DNA from: UBA6398 sp963660485
GTDB taxonomy: Bacteria; Bacteroidota; Bacteroidia; Bacteroidales; Bacteroidaceae
DNA: 64,000 bases
Direction: 5' to 3'
Assembly (NCBI GenBank): GCA_963660485.1
Contig: CAVKYH010000001.1
Location: forward strand, 124,001-188,000
A model generated the notes under the pieces. It made no database searches, had not been told where the DNA came from, and was given only the letters and a program-made list of their open reading frames with translations. The position numbers and the translations under genes were made by a program. The number at the start of each line of letters is the position of its first letter. The stretch's first letter is position 1. This document shows, piece by piece, positions 17,521 through 26,451 of the stretch.

Positions 17521-19731
17521 TTGTATACAAAACAGACTTTCCCCGTAGTAGGCATGCATTGTGCTGGTTGTGCACACAATGTGGAGCAAACCTTGAATGG
17601 GATTGCCGGCGTGGAAGAAGCCAATGTTAATTTGGCTTCGGGTAGCGTGTTGGTTACATACGATGAGAAATTGTTGCCGGAGACTTTGGCGAAGGCTGTA
17701 AGCGATGCCGGTTACGAATTGATTGTTGCCAAAGACGAAAAAGTGGAGGTGCAGGACCAATACAAACGGACATATTATAATAGTTTGGTGAGAAAAATGA
17801 TTCTTGCCTGGATATTGGTCGTACCGATATTCCTTTTGAGTATGTTTGGCGGCAATTTGCCTTGGAACAATGCTGTGGTGGCTTTGGCATCTCTCGTAGT
17901 GCTTGTTTTTTGCGGTAGCGGATTTTATACCAATGCCATTAAACAATTGCTACACAAAAAGGTGTCGATGGATACCCTTGTTGCGTTGAGCACATTTGTG
18001 GACTATGTGTTCAGTTTGTGCGGTTTGCTTTTCCCTTTCCTTTGGAGCAGAAACGGCGGTAATGCACCTCTTTATTTTGATGCCGCCGCAATGATTGTTG
18101 CCTTTGTGCTTTTGGGCAAAGTGCTTGAGGAAAGAGCAAAACAAAAAACGGGCTCGGCAATAGATTCGCTTATAAAACTCGTTCCGCAAACGGCTTTGAT
18201 GGTCCTTCCTGACGGCAGCGAAAAAGAATGCCCGGTGGAGAAACTGAAAAAAGGCGATAAAATCAGAGTAAGGGCAGGGGAAAGCATTGCCGTTGACGGC
18301 GTTGTTGTAAGCGGAACGACTTTCGTTGACGAAAGTATGATGAGCGGCGAACCGGTTCCCGTTGAAAAAACTATGGGAAGCCAAGTCGTTGCCGGCACAA
18401 TCAATGGCAATGGTTCTGTAGTGGTTGAAGCCCGAAGCGTGGGCTTGGACACGGTGCTTTCGCATATAATAAAAACAGTGGAGGAGGCACAAGGTTCCAA
18501 AGCTCCGATACAGAGAATAGCCGATAAAGTAGTGGCGATTTTTGTTCCGGCAGTTCTTGCCGTTTCGTTGCTTACATTGGTTGTCTGGCTGGCGGTTGGC
18601 GGTTTCTCCTATCTTTCGCAAGCAGTTGTATCTGCGGTAAGCGTTTTGGTTATAGCGTGCCCATGTTCTCTGGGACTCGCTACGCCCACGGCGATAATGG
18701 TCGGCATTGGCCGGGGAGCTAAGATACACGTGCTGTTCCGCGATGCCGTTGCTCTTGAAACAATGAGCAAGGCCGATGCAGTGGTATTCGACAAAACTGG
18801 AACTATAACAGAGGGTAAACTTGATGTGGCAGAAAAAGAAATCCTTGCGGATTGTTCTGTTGAAGAACTGAAAGCGTTGATGCTGGCTGAGAATATGTCG
18901 AATCACCCTTTGGCAAAATCTTTGGCAAACTTCCTGAAAACTAATTATGGTGGCGCGGAAAATATATCCGTGTCTCATTTTGAAAATATGAGCGGGCAAG
19001 GAATCACGTTTTCGTTCAACGGAAAAAACTATTGGACGGGCAACGAAAAAATGGTTTCAGCCAATGGTGCGGATACGGCCAATGTCAAAATTTTAGAAGC
19101 AAGCCAACAAAAAACGTATACGCTTGTTTGGTTCGGAGAAGGACAGAAAGTGTTGGCCGTGTTTGCGTTGCAGGATAAACTGAAAGCCGATTCCGCCGAA
19201 ATGATAACCATATTGCAGAAAGATTTGGGCAAGCATGTTACATTGCTTTCGGGAGACCGTGAATCCACAACCCGAAACATTGCAAAACAACTCGATATCG
19301 AAGACGCTGTGTGGGCAGCGGAACCAAATGATAAGGACAATAAAATAAAAGAACTGCAATGCCAAGGATACAAGGTGGCTATGGTGGGAGACGGAACGAA
19401 CGACTCGGAAGCTTTGGCAAGGGCCGACGTTAGCGTAGCCATGGGAAAAGGCACTGACGTAGCGATAAACACTGCGCAAGTTGTATTGATGGACAACAGT
19501 CTGGAAAGTCTTGTGAAAGCTTTCAAATTGTCAAAAGAAACAGTGGGCGTGATAAAACGCAATTTATTCTGGGCTTTTGTTTACAACGTAATAGGAATTC
19601 CTGTTGCCGCAGGTGTTTTGTATCCTGTGCTACACGTAACATTGAGTCCGATAATTTGTGCTGCGGCCATGGCTTTCTCTTCTGTCTCAGTCGTACTGAG
19701 CAGTCTTACACTGTATACTAAGAAAATATAA
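17521..19731 (+). CDS. copA: Copper-exporting P1B-type ATPase
   Basis: This 736-residue inner-membrane pump exports Cu(I) at the expense of ATP. One N-terminal HMA domain has GMHCAGC (Cys14, Cys17). Further motifs are the TGES-equivalent MSGEPVPVEK, the transmembrane metal site CPCSLGLATPT, the phosphorylation loop DKTGT and GDGTNDSEALARAD. Cu(I) specificity is supported by YNVIGIP in the seventh helix and MAFSSVSVV in the eighth. The start is TTG; the only nearby downstream ATG lies inside the HMA motif, so TTG is needed for an intact domain. No copper regulator or chaperone is adjacent, and the GH123 gene follows after 12 nt. Confidence 0.93.
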   Translation: MYTKQTFPVVGMHCAGCAHNVEQTLNGIAGVEEANVNLASGSVLVTYDEKLLPETLAKAVSDAGYELIVAKDEKVEVQDQYKRTYYNSLVRKMILAWILVVPIFLLSMFGGNLPWNNAVVALASLVVLVFCGSGFYTNAIKQLLHKKVSMDTLVALSTFVDYVFSLCGLLFPFLWSRNGGNAPLYFDAAAMIVAFVLLGKVLEERAKQKTGSAIDSLIKLVPQTALMVLPDGSEKECPVEKLKKGDKIRVRAGESIAVDGVVVSGTTFVDESMMSGEPVPVEKTMGSQVVAGTINGNGSVVVEARSVGLDTVLSHIIKTVEEAQGSKAPIQRIADKVVAIFVPAVLAVSLLTLVVWLAVGGFSYLSQAVVSAVSVLVIACPCSLGLATPTAIMVGIGRGAKIHVLFRDAVALETMSKADAVVFDKTGTITEGKLDVAEKEILADCSVEELKALMLAENMSNHPLAKSLANFLKTNYGGAENISVSHFENMSGQGITFSFNGKNYWTGNEKMVSANGADTANVKILEASQQKTYTLVWFGEGQKVLAVFALQDKLKADSAEMITILQKDLGKHVTLLSGDRESTTRNIAKQLDIEDAVWAAEPNDKDNKIKELQCQGYKVAMVGDGTNDSEALARADVSVAMGKGTDVAINTAQVVLMDNSLESLVKAFKLSKETVGVIKRNLFWAFVYNVIGIPVAAGVLYPVLHVTLSPIICAAAMAFSSVSVVLSSLTLYTKKI

Positions 19732-19743
19732 TCTAAAAATAAA

Positions 19744-21489
19744 ATGAAATCAAAACTATTTTTTCTTTCCTTGCTTTTTGTAAGCGGAATGCAGGCACAA
19801 ACACCTGCGTTTACAGAATTGTCTGACACAAAACCGCACACAAGTGATGCGGAATGGGACAAACAAGTAAAACAAGCAACTGCGGCGTGGGGCTCAACAG
19901 ATGAGCGCTACCAGAAAAACAGTATCCCGCAAAATCTGTCAGCCAAATGGTCGGCAAAAGCATGGCGTGGCGAAAGAGTTTTCGGACAAGCTGTAATTTA
20001 CACGTCAAAGGATATAAAAAATGTAAGCATAGCTTCTACACCACTTAAAAGCGGAAAAAATGTTATTCCGGCTTCTAACGTGAATCTTTCGTTTGTGAGA
20101 TACGTGATGACAGACGAACTGAACAAACCAGGAAAAGAAGGTTACAAGAGCGGTTGTAGAGGAAATAACATAAAATCAGAATGGGATTCTTCGATAGTTG
20201 CCGATATTCTTGATGCTTCCAAGTCAATGCCCGTACAAGCAAGAACGGTACGCCCTGTTTGGGTAAACGTATGGATTCCCCAAGATGCACAACCGGGAGT
20301 ATACAAAGGAAACGTGGAGATTGCAATTGAAAATTCCAAGAAACTATCTCTGCCTTATCAGATAACCGTTACCTCAAGAACTCTTCCCAGTCCAGACAAA
20401 TGGAAATTCCATCTTGACTTGTGGCAAAACCCATATTCTGTGGCAAGATATTATAACGTACCGCTTTGGAGCAAGGCACATTTCGATTATATGCGTCCTA
20501 TAATGAAAGAGTACGCAAATGCTGGCGGCAAAATCATAACAACGACAATCATCAACCGTCCTTGGGCGGGGCAAACAGAAGATGCGTTTGGCAGTATGAT
20601 AGGAAAGACCAAGAAGATAGACGGCACTTGGCAATATGATTATAGTGTATTCGACAAATGGGTGGAATTTATGATGGCATGTGGCGTGAAAGAACAGATT
20701 GACTGCTATACCATAGTTCCTTGGAGTTTGGAGTTTGACTATTATGACCAAGCAACAAATACTACGAAAATTCTTAAAGTAGAACCGAGTAGTGAAGAGT
20801 ATTATAATTATTGGCTTCCTTTCTTGAAAGACTTCGCTGCTCATCTTAAAACAAAAGGTTGGTTTGAGCGTACAGCAATAGCAATGGACGAACGGCCGAG
20901 AGATGCAATGAATGCAGCAAGCAAAGTGATTCACGATGCAGACAAAGATTTTAAGATAGAGGGTGCGATACATTATTATCCAGATGTGGAGCCTAATATA
21001 TATGATTTGTGCCTTGCTTATGGAGAGACTGTTCCCGAGTCAATATTGGTGCGTAGGCAGAAAGAAGGTAAGAGAACTACCGTATATACATGTTGTGCAG
21101 AGGCATACCCCAATACTTTTACTTTCTCAAAACCCGCCGAAGCAACCTGGATTCCATTGCATGCCTCTGCTATAAACGTTGATGGATATTTGCGTTGGGC
21201 GTATAATAGTTGGACTACCGATCCTTTAAGAGATTCTCGATTCCGTTCTTGGGCTGCTGGTGATTGTTATCTTGTTTATCCGGAGGCTTCAAGTATAAGA
21301 ATGGAACGTCTTGTGGAGGGAATACAATATTATGAGAAGATACGTGTGTTGAGAGAAGAATTCTCGAAAAATCCTTCTAAAATAAAGGTTTTGAACGATG
21401 CAGTATCAAAATTTGTTCCGCAGAATCTTCATGGCGCAAATGCTACAGAGATGGTGAACGAATTCAAGAAAGTAATGAGTAAGTATTGA
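19744..21489 (+). CDS. Secreted GH123-family beta-N-acetylgalactosaminidase
   Basis: This is a 581-residue protein with a signal peptide (1-19, ending GMQAQ). An N-terminal beta-sandwich (about 50-215, with VWIPQDAQPGVYKGNV) precedes a TIM barrel with the DUF4091 signature. The catalytic Asp-Glu pair used by GH123 for substrate-assisted hydrolysis is visible as D382-E383 in AIAMDERPRD. Length and layout match characterised Bacteroides GH123 enzymes, which remove terminal beta-GalNAc from glycosphingolipid-type glycans. It follows copA by 12 nt, probably by chance of operon structure, and precedes a lipoprotein gene by 40 nt. The sugar specificity is inferred from the family. Confidence 0.82.
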   Translation: MKSKLFFLSLLFVSGMQAQTPAFTELSDTKPHTSDAEWDKQVKQATAAWGSTDERYQKNSIPQNLSAKWSAKAWRGERVFGQAVIYTSKDIKNVSIASTPLKSGKNVIPASNVNLSFVRYVMTDELNKPGKEGYKSGCRGNNIKSEWDSSIVADILDASKSMPVQARTVRPVWVNVWIPQDAQPGVYKGNVEIAIENSKKLSLPYQITVTSRTLPSPDKWKFHLDLWQNPYSVARYYNVPLWSKAHFDYMRPIMKEYANAGGKIITTTIINRPWAGQTEDAFGSMIGKTKKIDGTWQYDYSVFDKWVEFMMACGVKEQIDCYTIVPWSLEFDYYDQATNTTKILKVEPSSEEYYNYWLPFLKDFAAHLKTKGWFERTAIAMDERPRDAMNAASKVIHDADKDFKIEGAIHYYPDVEPNIYDLCLAYGETVPESILVRRQKEGKRTTVYTCCAEAYPNTFTFSKPAEATWIPLHASAINVDGYLRWAYNSWTTDPLRDSRFRSWAAGDCYLVYPEASSIRMERLVEGIQYYEKIRVLREEFSKNPSKIKVLNDAVSKFVPQNLHGANATEMVNEFKKVMSKY

Positions 21490-21529
21490 TATCGTAATTT
21501 TTTGTACAAACAATAAAATCATAAAAACA

Positions 21530-22255
21530 ATGAAGAGAATTGATGTTAGAAAAATCATTGAATCGGCTCTTTTAATAGCTGTTTTGTTAGTAGCTGGTAC
21601 TGTTGTTTCTTGTTCAAACGAAAAAAGCGAACAACAGATGAAAGACGAAATCTCTGCGGCATTCGCATCTGCTACAGATAGTATAAACAATGCGCCTGAC
21701 GCAGAAACTGCTGCAAAAATAAGTGAACAATTACTGGCTAAATTGGCAAGCATTCAGGAAAAATATAAAGACGTTACAGAAAACATGACACCTGAACAAA
21801 AGCAGACGATAGCTGAATTCTATAAGGAGCAGAAAGAACTTCTTTACAAGAATGCCAATAATACGGGTAAACAACTTATCGATGCCGTTTCGTCTACAAC
21901 AGAGAACGCATTTGGTGCAACTGTTTCGACGGCAACTGGTGCTGTAAATGCTACAACAAATGCGGTGCAAGATTCTATAGCAAAAGCCAAAGCTGCGGCT
22001 CAGAATGTTGTTGACAACGCCAAGAATGCTGTAGAACAAACAAAACAAAATGCAAAAAATGCCGTGGACAACACCGTAAACAATGCTAAGGCTGCTGCTA
22101 AAAGCTCGGTAGACAATGCTAAAAATACGGCAAAAGAATCTGCGAACAACGCGGTTACTAATGCTCAGCAAAAGGCAAACGATGCAATAAATAAAGCTGC
22201 CAATAAAGCTAATGACGACATCGCAAAAGGCTTGAACAAAGCATTGGGTAAATGA
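21530..22255 (+). CDS. Ala/Asn/Lys-rich helical lipoprotein (LEA-like repeats)
   Basis: This is a 241-residue lipoprotein with lipobox VVSC (Cys28). Residues 35-100 form a charged helix. From about 120 the sequence is a run of imperfect 11-residue units such as VDNAKNAVEQT, KQNAKNAVDNT and NNAKAAAKSSV. This is the amphipathic periodicity of apolipoprotein- or LEA-like proteins, and it predicts a long surface-lying helix or coiled coil in the periplasm. I do not recognise a named family. The stop overlaps the ftsY start (ATGA, 22252-22255), so it is translationally coupled to a membrane-targeting gene; the link may be only transcriptional. Confidence 0.8.
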   Translation: MKRIDVRKIIESALLIAVLLVAGTVVSCSNEKSEQQMKDEISAAFASATDSINNAPDAETAAKISEQLLAKLASIQEKYKDVTENMTPEQKQTIAEFYKEQKELLYKNANNTGKQLIDAVSSTTENAFGATVSTATGAVNATTNAVQDSIAKAKAAAQNVVDNAKNAVEQTKQNAKNAVDNTVNNAKAAAKSSVDNAKNTAKESANNAVTNAQQKANDAINKAANKANDDIAKGLNKALGK

Positions 22256-23208
22256 ATCCATTTGGTTTCTTATCAAGAAAGAAAAAACAGCAGCTTGACG
22301 AAGGGCTTGAAAAAACAAAGAAATCTTTTTTCGAGAAACTTAGTCATGCTGTTGTTGGCAAAAGCACCATAGACGATGATGTCCTTGATGCTTTGGAGGA
22401 AACATTGCTTACTTCTGATGTCGGTGTTGATACTACTTTGGAAATTATTGATCGGATAAAAAATCGTGTAGCCCGAGACAAATATGTTGGAACAAAAGAA
22501 TTGAATCGGCTTCTTTGCGAAGAAATATCGGCGATGTTGTCAAGTAGCAATACTTCTGACGAGAATTCCTCTGAAAATTCAGAAAACCCATATGTGATTT
22601 TAGTTGTGGGAGTAAACGGTGTTGGAAAAACAACGACCATTGCCAAACTCGCCAACATGTTCAAACAAGAAGGCAAAAAGGTGATGCTTGGAGCTGCCGA
22701 TACTTTTCGTGCCGCAGCGATTGACCAATTACAATATTGGGGCGACAAGGTTGGTGTGCCTGTTGTAAAGCAGCAAATGGGGAGCGACCCTGCGAGTGTT
22801 GCTTTTGACACACTTAATTCTGCCATTGCAAATAAAGCAGACGTCGTTATTATTGATACGGCAGGAAGGCTACACAACAAGGTTGCCTTAATGAATGAAC
22901 TTACCAAAATAAAGAACGTTGCGAAGAAGGTGATTCCCACTGCTCCAAACGAAGTTCTTTTGGTATTGGACGGCTCTACCGGACAGAATGCATTTGAACA
23001 AGCCAAGCAGTTCTCGCAAGCTACAGAGGTAAACTCGCTTGCAATAACAAAACTTGACGGTACTGCTAAAGGTGGAGTTGTTATCGGCATTTCAAACATG
23101 CTTAAAGTTCCGGTGAAATATATTGGATTGGGCGAAAAGATGGACGATTTGCAAAAGTTCGACCGTGATGCTTTTGTTAAATCTCTATTTGACAACAATA
23201 ACGATTGA
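22252..23208 (+). CDS. ftsY: Signal recognition particle receptor FtsY
   Basis: This SRP GTPase receives ribosome-nascent chain complexes at the inner membrane. At 318 residues it has the NG domains but only a short basic N-terminus (MNPFGFLSRKKKQQ) in place of the long acidic A domain of E. coli FtsY. Motifs are G1 GVNGVGKTTTIA (120-131), ADTFRAAAIDQL, the G3 motif DTAGRLH and the G4 motif TKLDGTAKGG. Its start overlaps the lipoprotein stop and its stop overlaps the rimO start (TGATG), so the three genes are tightly coupled. Confidence 0.96.
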   Translation: MNPFGFLSRKKKQQLDEGLEKTKKSFFEKLSHAVVGKSTIDDDVLDALEETLLTSDVGVDTTLEIIDRIKNRVARDKYVGTKELNRLLCEEISAMLSSSNTSDENSSENSENPYVILVVGVNGVGKTTTIAKLANMFKQEGKKVMLGAADTFRAAAIDQLQYWGDKVGVPVVKQQMGSDPASVAFDTLNSAIANKADVVIIDTAGRLHNKVALMNELTKIKNVAKKVIPTAPNEVLLVLDGSTGQNAFEQAKQFSQATEVNSLAITKLDGTAKGGVVIGISNMLKVPVKYIGLGEKMDDLQKFDRDAFVKSLFDNNND

Positions 23209-24545
23209 TGAAACGCGTAGTAGATATCATAACAATGGGATGCTCTAAGAATCTTGTTGACTCGGAGCATCTCATTTTTCAACTCAAAAGCAACGGATTT
23301 CAAGCTTATAGCAATCCGGAAGAAATTCACGGCGGTATTGCCGTCGTAAATACTTGTGGATTTATCGAGGCTGCCAAAGAAGAAAGCATCAATATGATTT
23401 TGGAACTTTGCAACTCGAAGGAAGAAGGCAAACTTGAGAAGGTTTATGTTATGGGTTGCTTGTCCCAGCGTTATCGTGAGCAACTTGAAGAAGAAATCCC
23501 CCAAGTAGATCGTTTCTTCGGCAAGTTTGATTGGAACAAGATGATTAACTTTTTGGTTGAAGAGTATGGTACGCTTGAGCCGGAGGCACACGATCGAAAT
23601 TGTGCCAACAGTTGCATGACCAATGTCCAAAGAGAAGTTACCACTCCCCGACATTATGCTTACATAAAGATTTCTGAAGGTTGCGACAGGCGTTGTGCTT
23701 ATTGTGCAATCCCTTTGATAACGGGCGGGCAGGTTGGCCGTAGCATTGAAGACATTGTTGATGAAGTCAAGGCCTTGGTTGCGAATGGCGTAAAGGAATT
23801 TCAGATAATAGCCCAGGACTCTACTTCTTATGGGACGGACATCTATCATCGCCAGGCTCTTCCAGAACTTATTGAAAGGCTTTCTGATATCGACGGGGTG
23901 GAGTGGCTGCGTATCCACTACGCTTATCCCAATAATTTCCCGTATGATTTGTTGCGTGTGATGCGTGAGCGCGACAATGTTTGCAAATATCTTGACATCG
24001 CCCTGCAACATATTGACGACGGGGTGCTTAAAAAGATGCATCGTAATATCACTGGCGCAGAAACGCGCGAGTTGATAAAACGAATACGTCAGGAAGTTCC
24101 CGGCATTACATTGAGAACAACTTTAATGGTGGGCTTTCCGGGCGAAACTCAAGAAGCTTTTGACGAACTGATGAGGTTTGTGAAAGAAACAAAGTTCGAC
24201 CGAATGGGCGCGTTTGCCTATAGCGAGGAAGAAGGTACCTATGCGGCAATACATTATAAGGACGCGATAAGCGAGGAAACGAAGCAAAATCGTCTTGACA
24301 AGCTAATGGATTTGCAGCAAGGGATATCCGAGGAACTTTGCCAGGAAAGAGTGGGGACGTCTTGCCGGGTAATAATCGACCGTGTGGAAAACGATTATTT
24401 CGTGGGGCGCACGCAATACGATTCCCCCGAAGTCGACGGAGAGGTTCTTATTCCCGTAGCCAAGGCACCGTATATGGAGGAAGGTAAATTCTATGATGTA
24501 AGAATTACTTCTGCAAACGAATACGATTTGTTCGCAGAACCATAA
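23208..24545 (+). CDS. rimO: Ribosomal protein S12 methylthiotransferase RimO
   Basis: This radical-SAM enzyme adds a methylthio group to a conserved Asp of ribosomal protein S12. It is 445 residues from the ATG at 23208; a TTG one codon earlier is disfavoured. The N-terminal UPF0004 domain has the three cluster-binding cysteines C12 (MGCSKN), C50 (NTCGF) and C84 (MGCLS). The radical-SAM motif CDRRCAYC has C159, C163 and C166. A C-terminal TRAM domain (about 375-440, RVGTSCRVIIDRVEND) follows. The opening DIITMGCSKNLVDSE separates RimO from MiaB. It overlaps ftsY by 1 nt. Confidence 0.95.
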   Translation: MKRVVDIITMGCSKNLVDSEHLIFQLKSNGFQAYSNPEEIHGGIAVVNTCGFIEAAKEESINMILELCNSKEEGKLEKVYVMGCLSQRYREQLEEEIPQVDRFFGKFDWNKMINFLVEEYGTLEPEAHDRNCANSCMTNVQREVTTPRHYAYIKISEGCDRRCAYCAIPLITGGQVGRSIEDIVDEVKALVANGVKEFQIIAQDSTSYGTDIYHRQALPELIERLSDIDGVEWLRIHYAYPNNFPYDLLRVMRERDNVCKYLDIALQHIDDGVLKKMHRNITGAETRELIKRIRQEVPGITLRTTLMVGFPGETQEAFDELMRFVKETKFDRMGAFAYSEEEGTYAAIHYKDAISEETKQNRLDKLMDLQQGISEELCQERVGTSCRVIIDRVENDYFVGRTQYDSPEVDGEVLIPVAKAPYMEEGKFYDVRITSANEYDLFAEP

Positions 24546-24555
24546 TATAACAACG

Positions 24556-24837
24556 ATGAACAACAAGGAATTTATTGACTATTTGTCAACGGAACTGAGT
24601 GTAGACAGCGACACGGCGCAGGAAGGTGTTGTTGCCATTGGCAAAGCCTTGGTTGAGATGCTCGATGACGAAACAATGCTTTCGATAAAAGGCTTTGGCA
24701 CGTTTGAAGTGCGCAAGCGCATTGAGCGTGTGGCAATGAATCCGGCTACCCAACAAAAGATGCTCGTGCCTCCCAAATTGGCAATATCTTTCAAACCGTC
24801 GCCATCGCTGAAAGACAAAATTGCAAGTGCTGAATAA
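24556..24837 (+). CDS. HU-family DNA-binding protein
   Basis: This is a 93-residue nucleoid-associated protein of the HU/IHF fold. The helical N-terminus (MNNKEFIDYLSTELS) and the MLSIKGFGTFEVRKR strand are recognisable, followed by the DNA-embracing arm AMNPATQQKMLVPPKLAISFKPS. It is 10 nt downstream of rimO and 31 nt upstream of a second HU-containing gene, so the two HU genes are probably co-transcribed. The general role is DNA bending and compaction. Confidence 0.9.
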   Translation: MNNKEFIDYLSTELSVDSDTAQEGVVAIGKALVEMLDDETMLSIKGFGTFEVRKRIERVAMNPATQQKMLVPPKLAISFKPSPSLKDKIASAE

Positions 24838-24868
24838 GGAGTAGTCATTGCTCTGTAAACAAATAGAC

Positions 24869-26011
24869 ATGGAAAGAAAAAACTTGGCTGACCTTATCGA
24901 AGCCATACAAACGATAAATCCCGACTCGCGCGAGAATATAGAACTCTTCACAAAGACATTTTTCAATGCTATCATAAAAGGATTGCATAAGGATCGCTTT
25001 GTAAAGATAAAAGGTTTGGGTACATTCAAACTGATTGATGTTTCTTCTCGCGAAAGTGTTGATGTAAACACGGGGCAAAGGATAGAAATAAGCGGACATT
25101 CCAAGATTACGTTTACTCCCGACCAATCTATAAAAGATGCAGTCAACAAACCGTTTGCCCATTTGCAGGCGGTGGTGATAAACGAAGGTACCGACGTGTC
25201 CCAAATGGGGCTTGCCGATGGAAAGGCCGTGGAGGATATACGCATGAAAATGGAGGCGGAAAATCCTGCCGGGCTATCCGAAGAGAATGTGCCTGTTGCC
25301 GAACCGGAAACGTCTGATGTGGGCGAAACTGTTGAAGCAGTCGGGCAGAACATTGCGGTGGAAGAACCTGTTGCGGCGGTAGAGCTGGAGGAGGAGAACG
25401 AAGACAGTCAAACCGAAGAGGAAACTTCTGAAACCGATACTGGCTGTGATAACGGAGAAGTGGCGGAAGATGCGGCTGAACCGGGGAATGAGTGCGAAGA
25501 CGATGCGGAACGGCCGGTTCAAGTCTCGAAACGTGAAAAGTTCTTCTGGTTGTGGTTGGCTTTGGTTGCGGTGGCGTTCCTTGCAATAGGATATGTTGCC
25601 GGAAATCGGGACGTCCTTTCGTTGAGGACTGCAAAGACGGAGAAAGGCAAGACTGAGACAAACGTTCCTGCCAAGCCTGCGAAAGCTGTTCCCGCGAAGG
25701 TTGTGCCTGCGAAAAAGGACAGCGTTACCGCGCAACCGCAGATTCCTAAAAAGAAAAAGGAAATTGCTGTAAAAAAGCCTGTTATGCCAGTGATGCCGGG
25801 GGATAAATTTGTCATTGTAGGGCAAAAAGGCGAACATGTATTGGGTGCAGGCGAAAACATCACGCGTCTGGCCAAACAGATATACGGCTCGAAAGATTGC
25901 GCCAAGTATATTATTCGTTACAATGATATTTCCGAGCCCGATTTGATTACCATAGGGACGAAATTAAAACTGCCCGACTTGCAACCGGTAGTCAAGAACG
26001 TGGATTTTTGA
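24869..26011 (+). CDS. HU domain - acidic linker - transmembrane helix - LysM fusion protein
   Basis: This is 380 residues from the ATG at 24869; an upstream TTG at 24848 is less likely. Residues 1-95 are an HU/IHF-like domain (RFVKIKGLGTFKLIDV, then SKITFTPDQSIKDAVNKPF). Residues about 120-215 are a very acidic, low-complexity linker rich in Glu, Val and Ala. One transmembrane helix follows (about 223-245, FFWLWLALVAVAFLAIGYV), then a Lys/Pro/Ala-rich stretch. A LysM-like domain ends the protein (about 315-368, GENITRLAKQIYG). The predicted topology puts HU in the cytoplasm and LysM in the periplasm. This would tether DNA to peptidoglycan, which is inference; the HU part might have lost DNA binding. 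Confidence 0.85.
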   Translation: MERKNLADLIEAIQTINPDSRENIELFTKTFFNAIIKGLHKDRFVKIKGLGTFKLIDVSSRESVDVNTGQRIEISGHSKITFTPDQSIKDAVNKPFAHLQAVVINEGTDVSQMGLADGKAVEDIRMKMEAENPAGLSEENVPVAEPETSDVGETVEAVGQNIAVEEPVAAVELEEENEDSQTEEETSETDTGCDNGEVAEDAAEPGNECEDDAERPVQVSKREKFFWLWLALVAVAFLAIGYVAGNRDVLSLRTAKTEKGKTETNVPAKPAKAVPAKVVPAKKDSVTAQPQIPKKKKEIAVKKPVMPVMPGDKFVIVGQKGEHVLGAGENITRLAKQIYGSKDCAKYIIRYNDISEPDLITIGTKLKLPDLQPVVKNVDF

Positions 26012-26036
26012 TGTTTTGAAACGTCGCGATATACTT

Positions 26037-26074
26037 ACGCAGCAGAATCGTTTTGCGGTTTTGCTGCGTTTTTT
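26037..26074 (+). terminator. Terminator of the rimO-HU operon
   Basis: ACGCAGCA pairs with TGCTGCGT across a 17-nt apical region (with AA/TT extension), followed by TTTTTT. It begins 26 nt past the stop of the HU-LysM gene. Confidence 0.75.
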
Positions 26075-26110
26075 ATGCCTTATTTTTTGCCCTTTTGCTA
26101 AGGCAAAAAA

Positions 26111-26219
26111 CGATGTCCGATGTCGTAAAAACGATGTCTGATGTAATTTAAATTCCGACGCATCTAATTTAAATTATATCAGACATCGTTTTTCCTTTGT
26201 CAGATGTAATTTTTACGAG
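26111..26219. repeat. Modular palindromic repeat, copy 4 (longest mosaic)
   Basis: This copy mixes a variant word (GATGTCCGATGTCG), the TCAGAC word in inverted and direct form, and one inverted CCGACGCATC arm, joined by AATTTAAATT cores. Both ends carry A5/T5 tails next to CG. It lies between convergent operons. The other parts of this 440-nt gap (26012-26451) are the two terminators; I see no gene in it. Confidence 0.85.
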
Positions 26220-26390
26220 CTTGGAAATTGTTGGTATAGAGTGGTTTATGGGTTAGTTGTTTTCGGTGCTAAAATCGCTGTGGACTAATGTGAAAAAATC
26301 GTTTCTCGATAGATGTTTTATACAGACGCGCAGCCTTATTATTATGTTCGGGATTGATTGTGGTGGCATGGCGCGTAGGTACAAAATGAA

Positions 26391-26427
26391 ATTCGGAGAC
26401 CCGACCCTGACGGCCGAATCTCCGAAT
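26391..26427 (-). terminator. Terminator of metY
   Basis: The perfect 9-bp inverted repeat ATTCGGAGA / TCTCCGAAT has a 19-nt spacer and lies 25 nt past the metY stop. The minus strand downstream is TTCATTTTG, only weakly T-rich. Confidence 0.6.
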
Positions 26428-26451
26428 CCCTTCTTACAATTTCACTTTACA

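Noticed and set aside
22344..24041. 565-codon minus-strand open frame opposite ftsY and rimO
   Set aside because: It is a shadow of two well-recognised genes on the plus strand and has no domain of its own.
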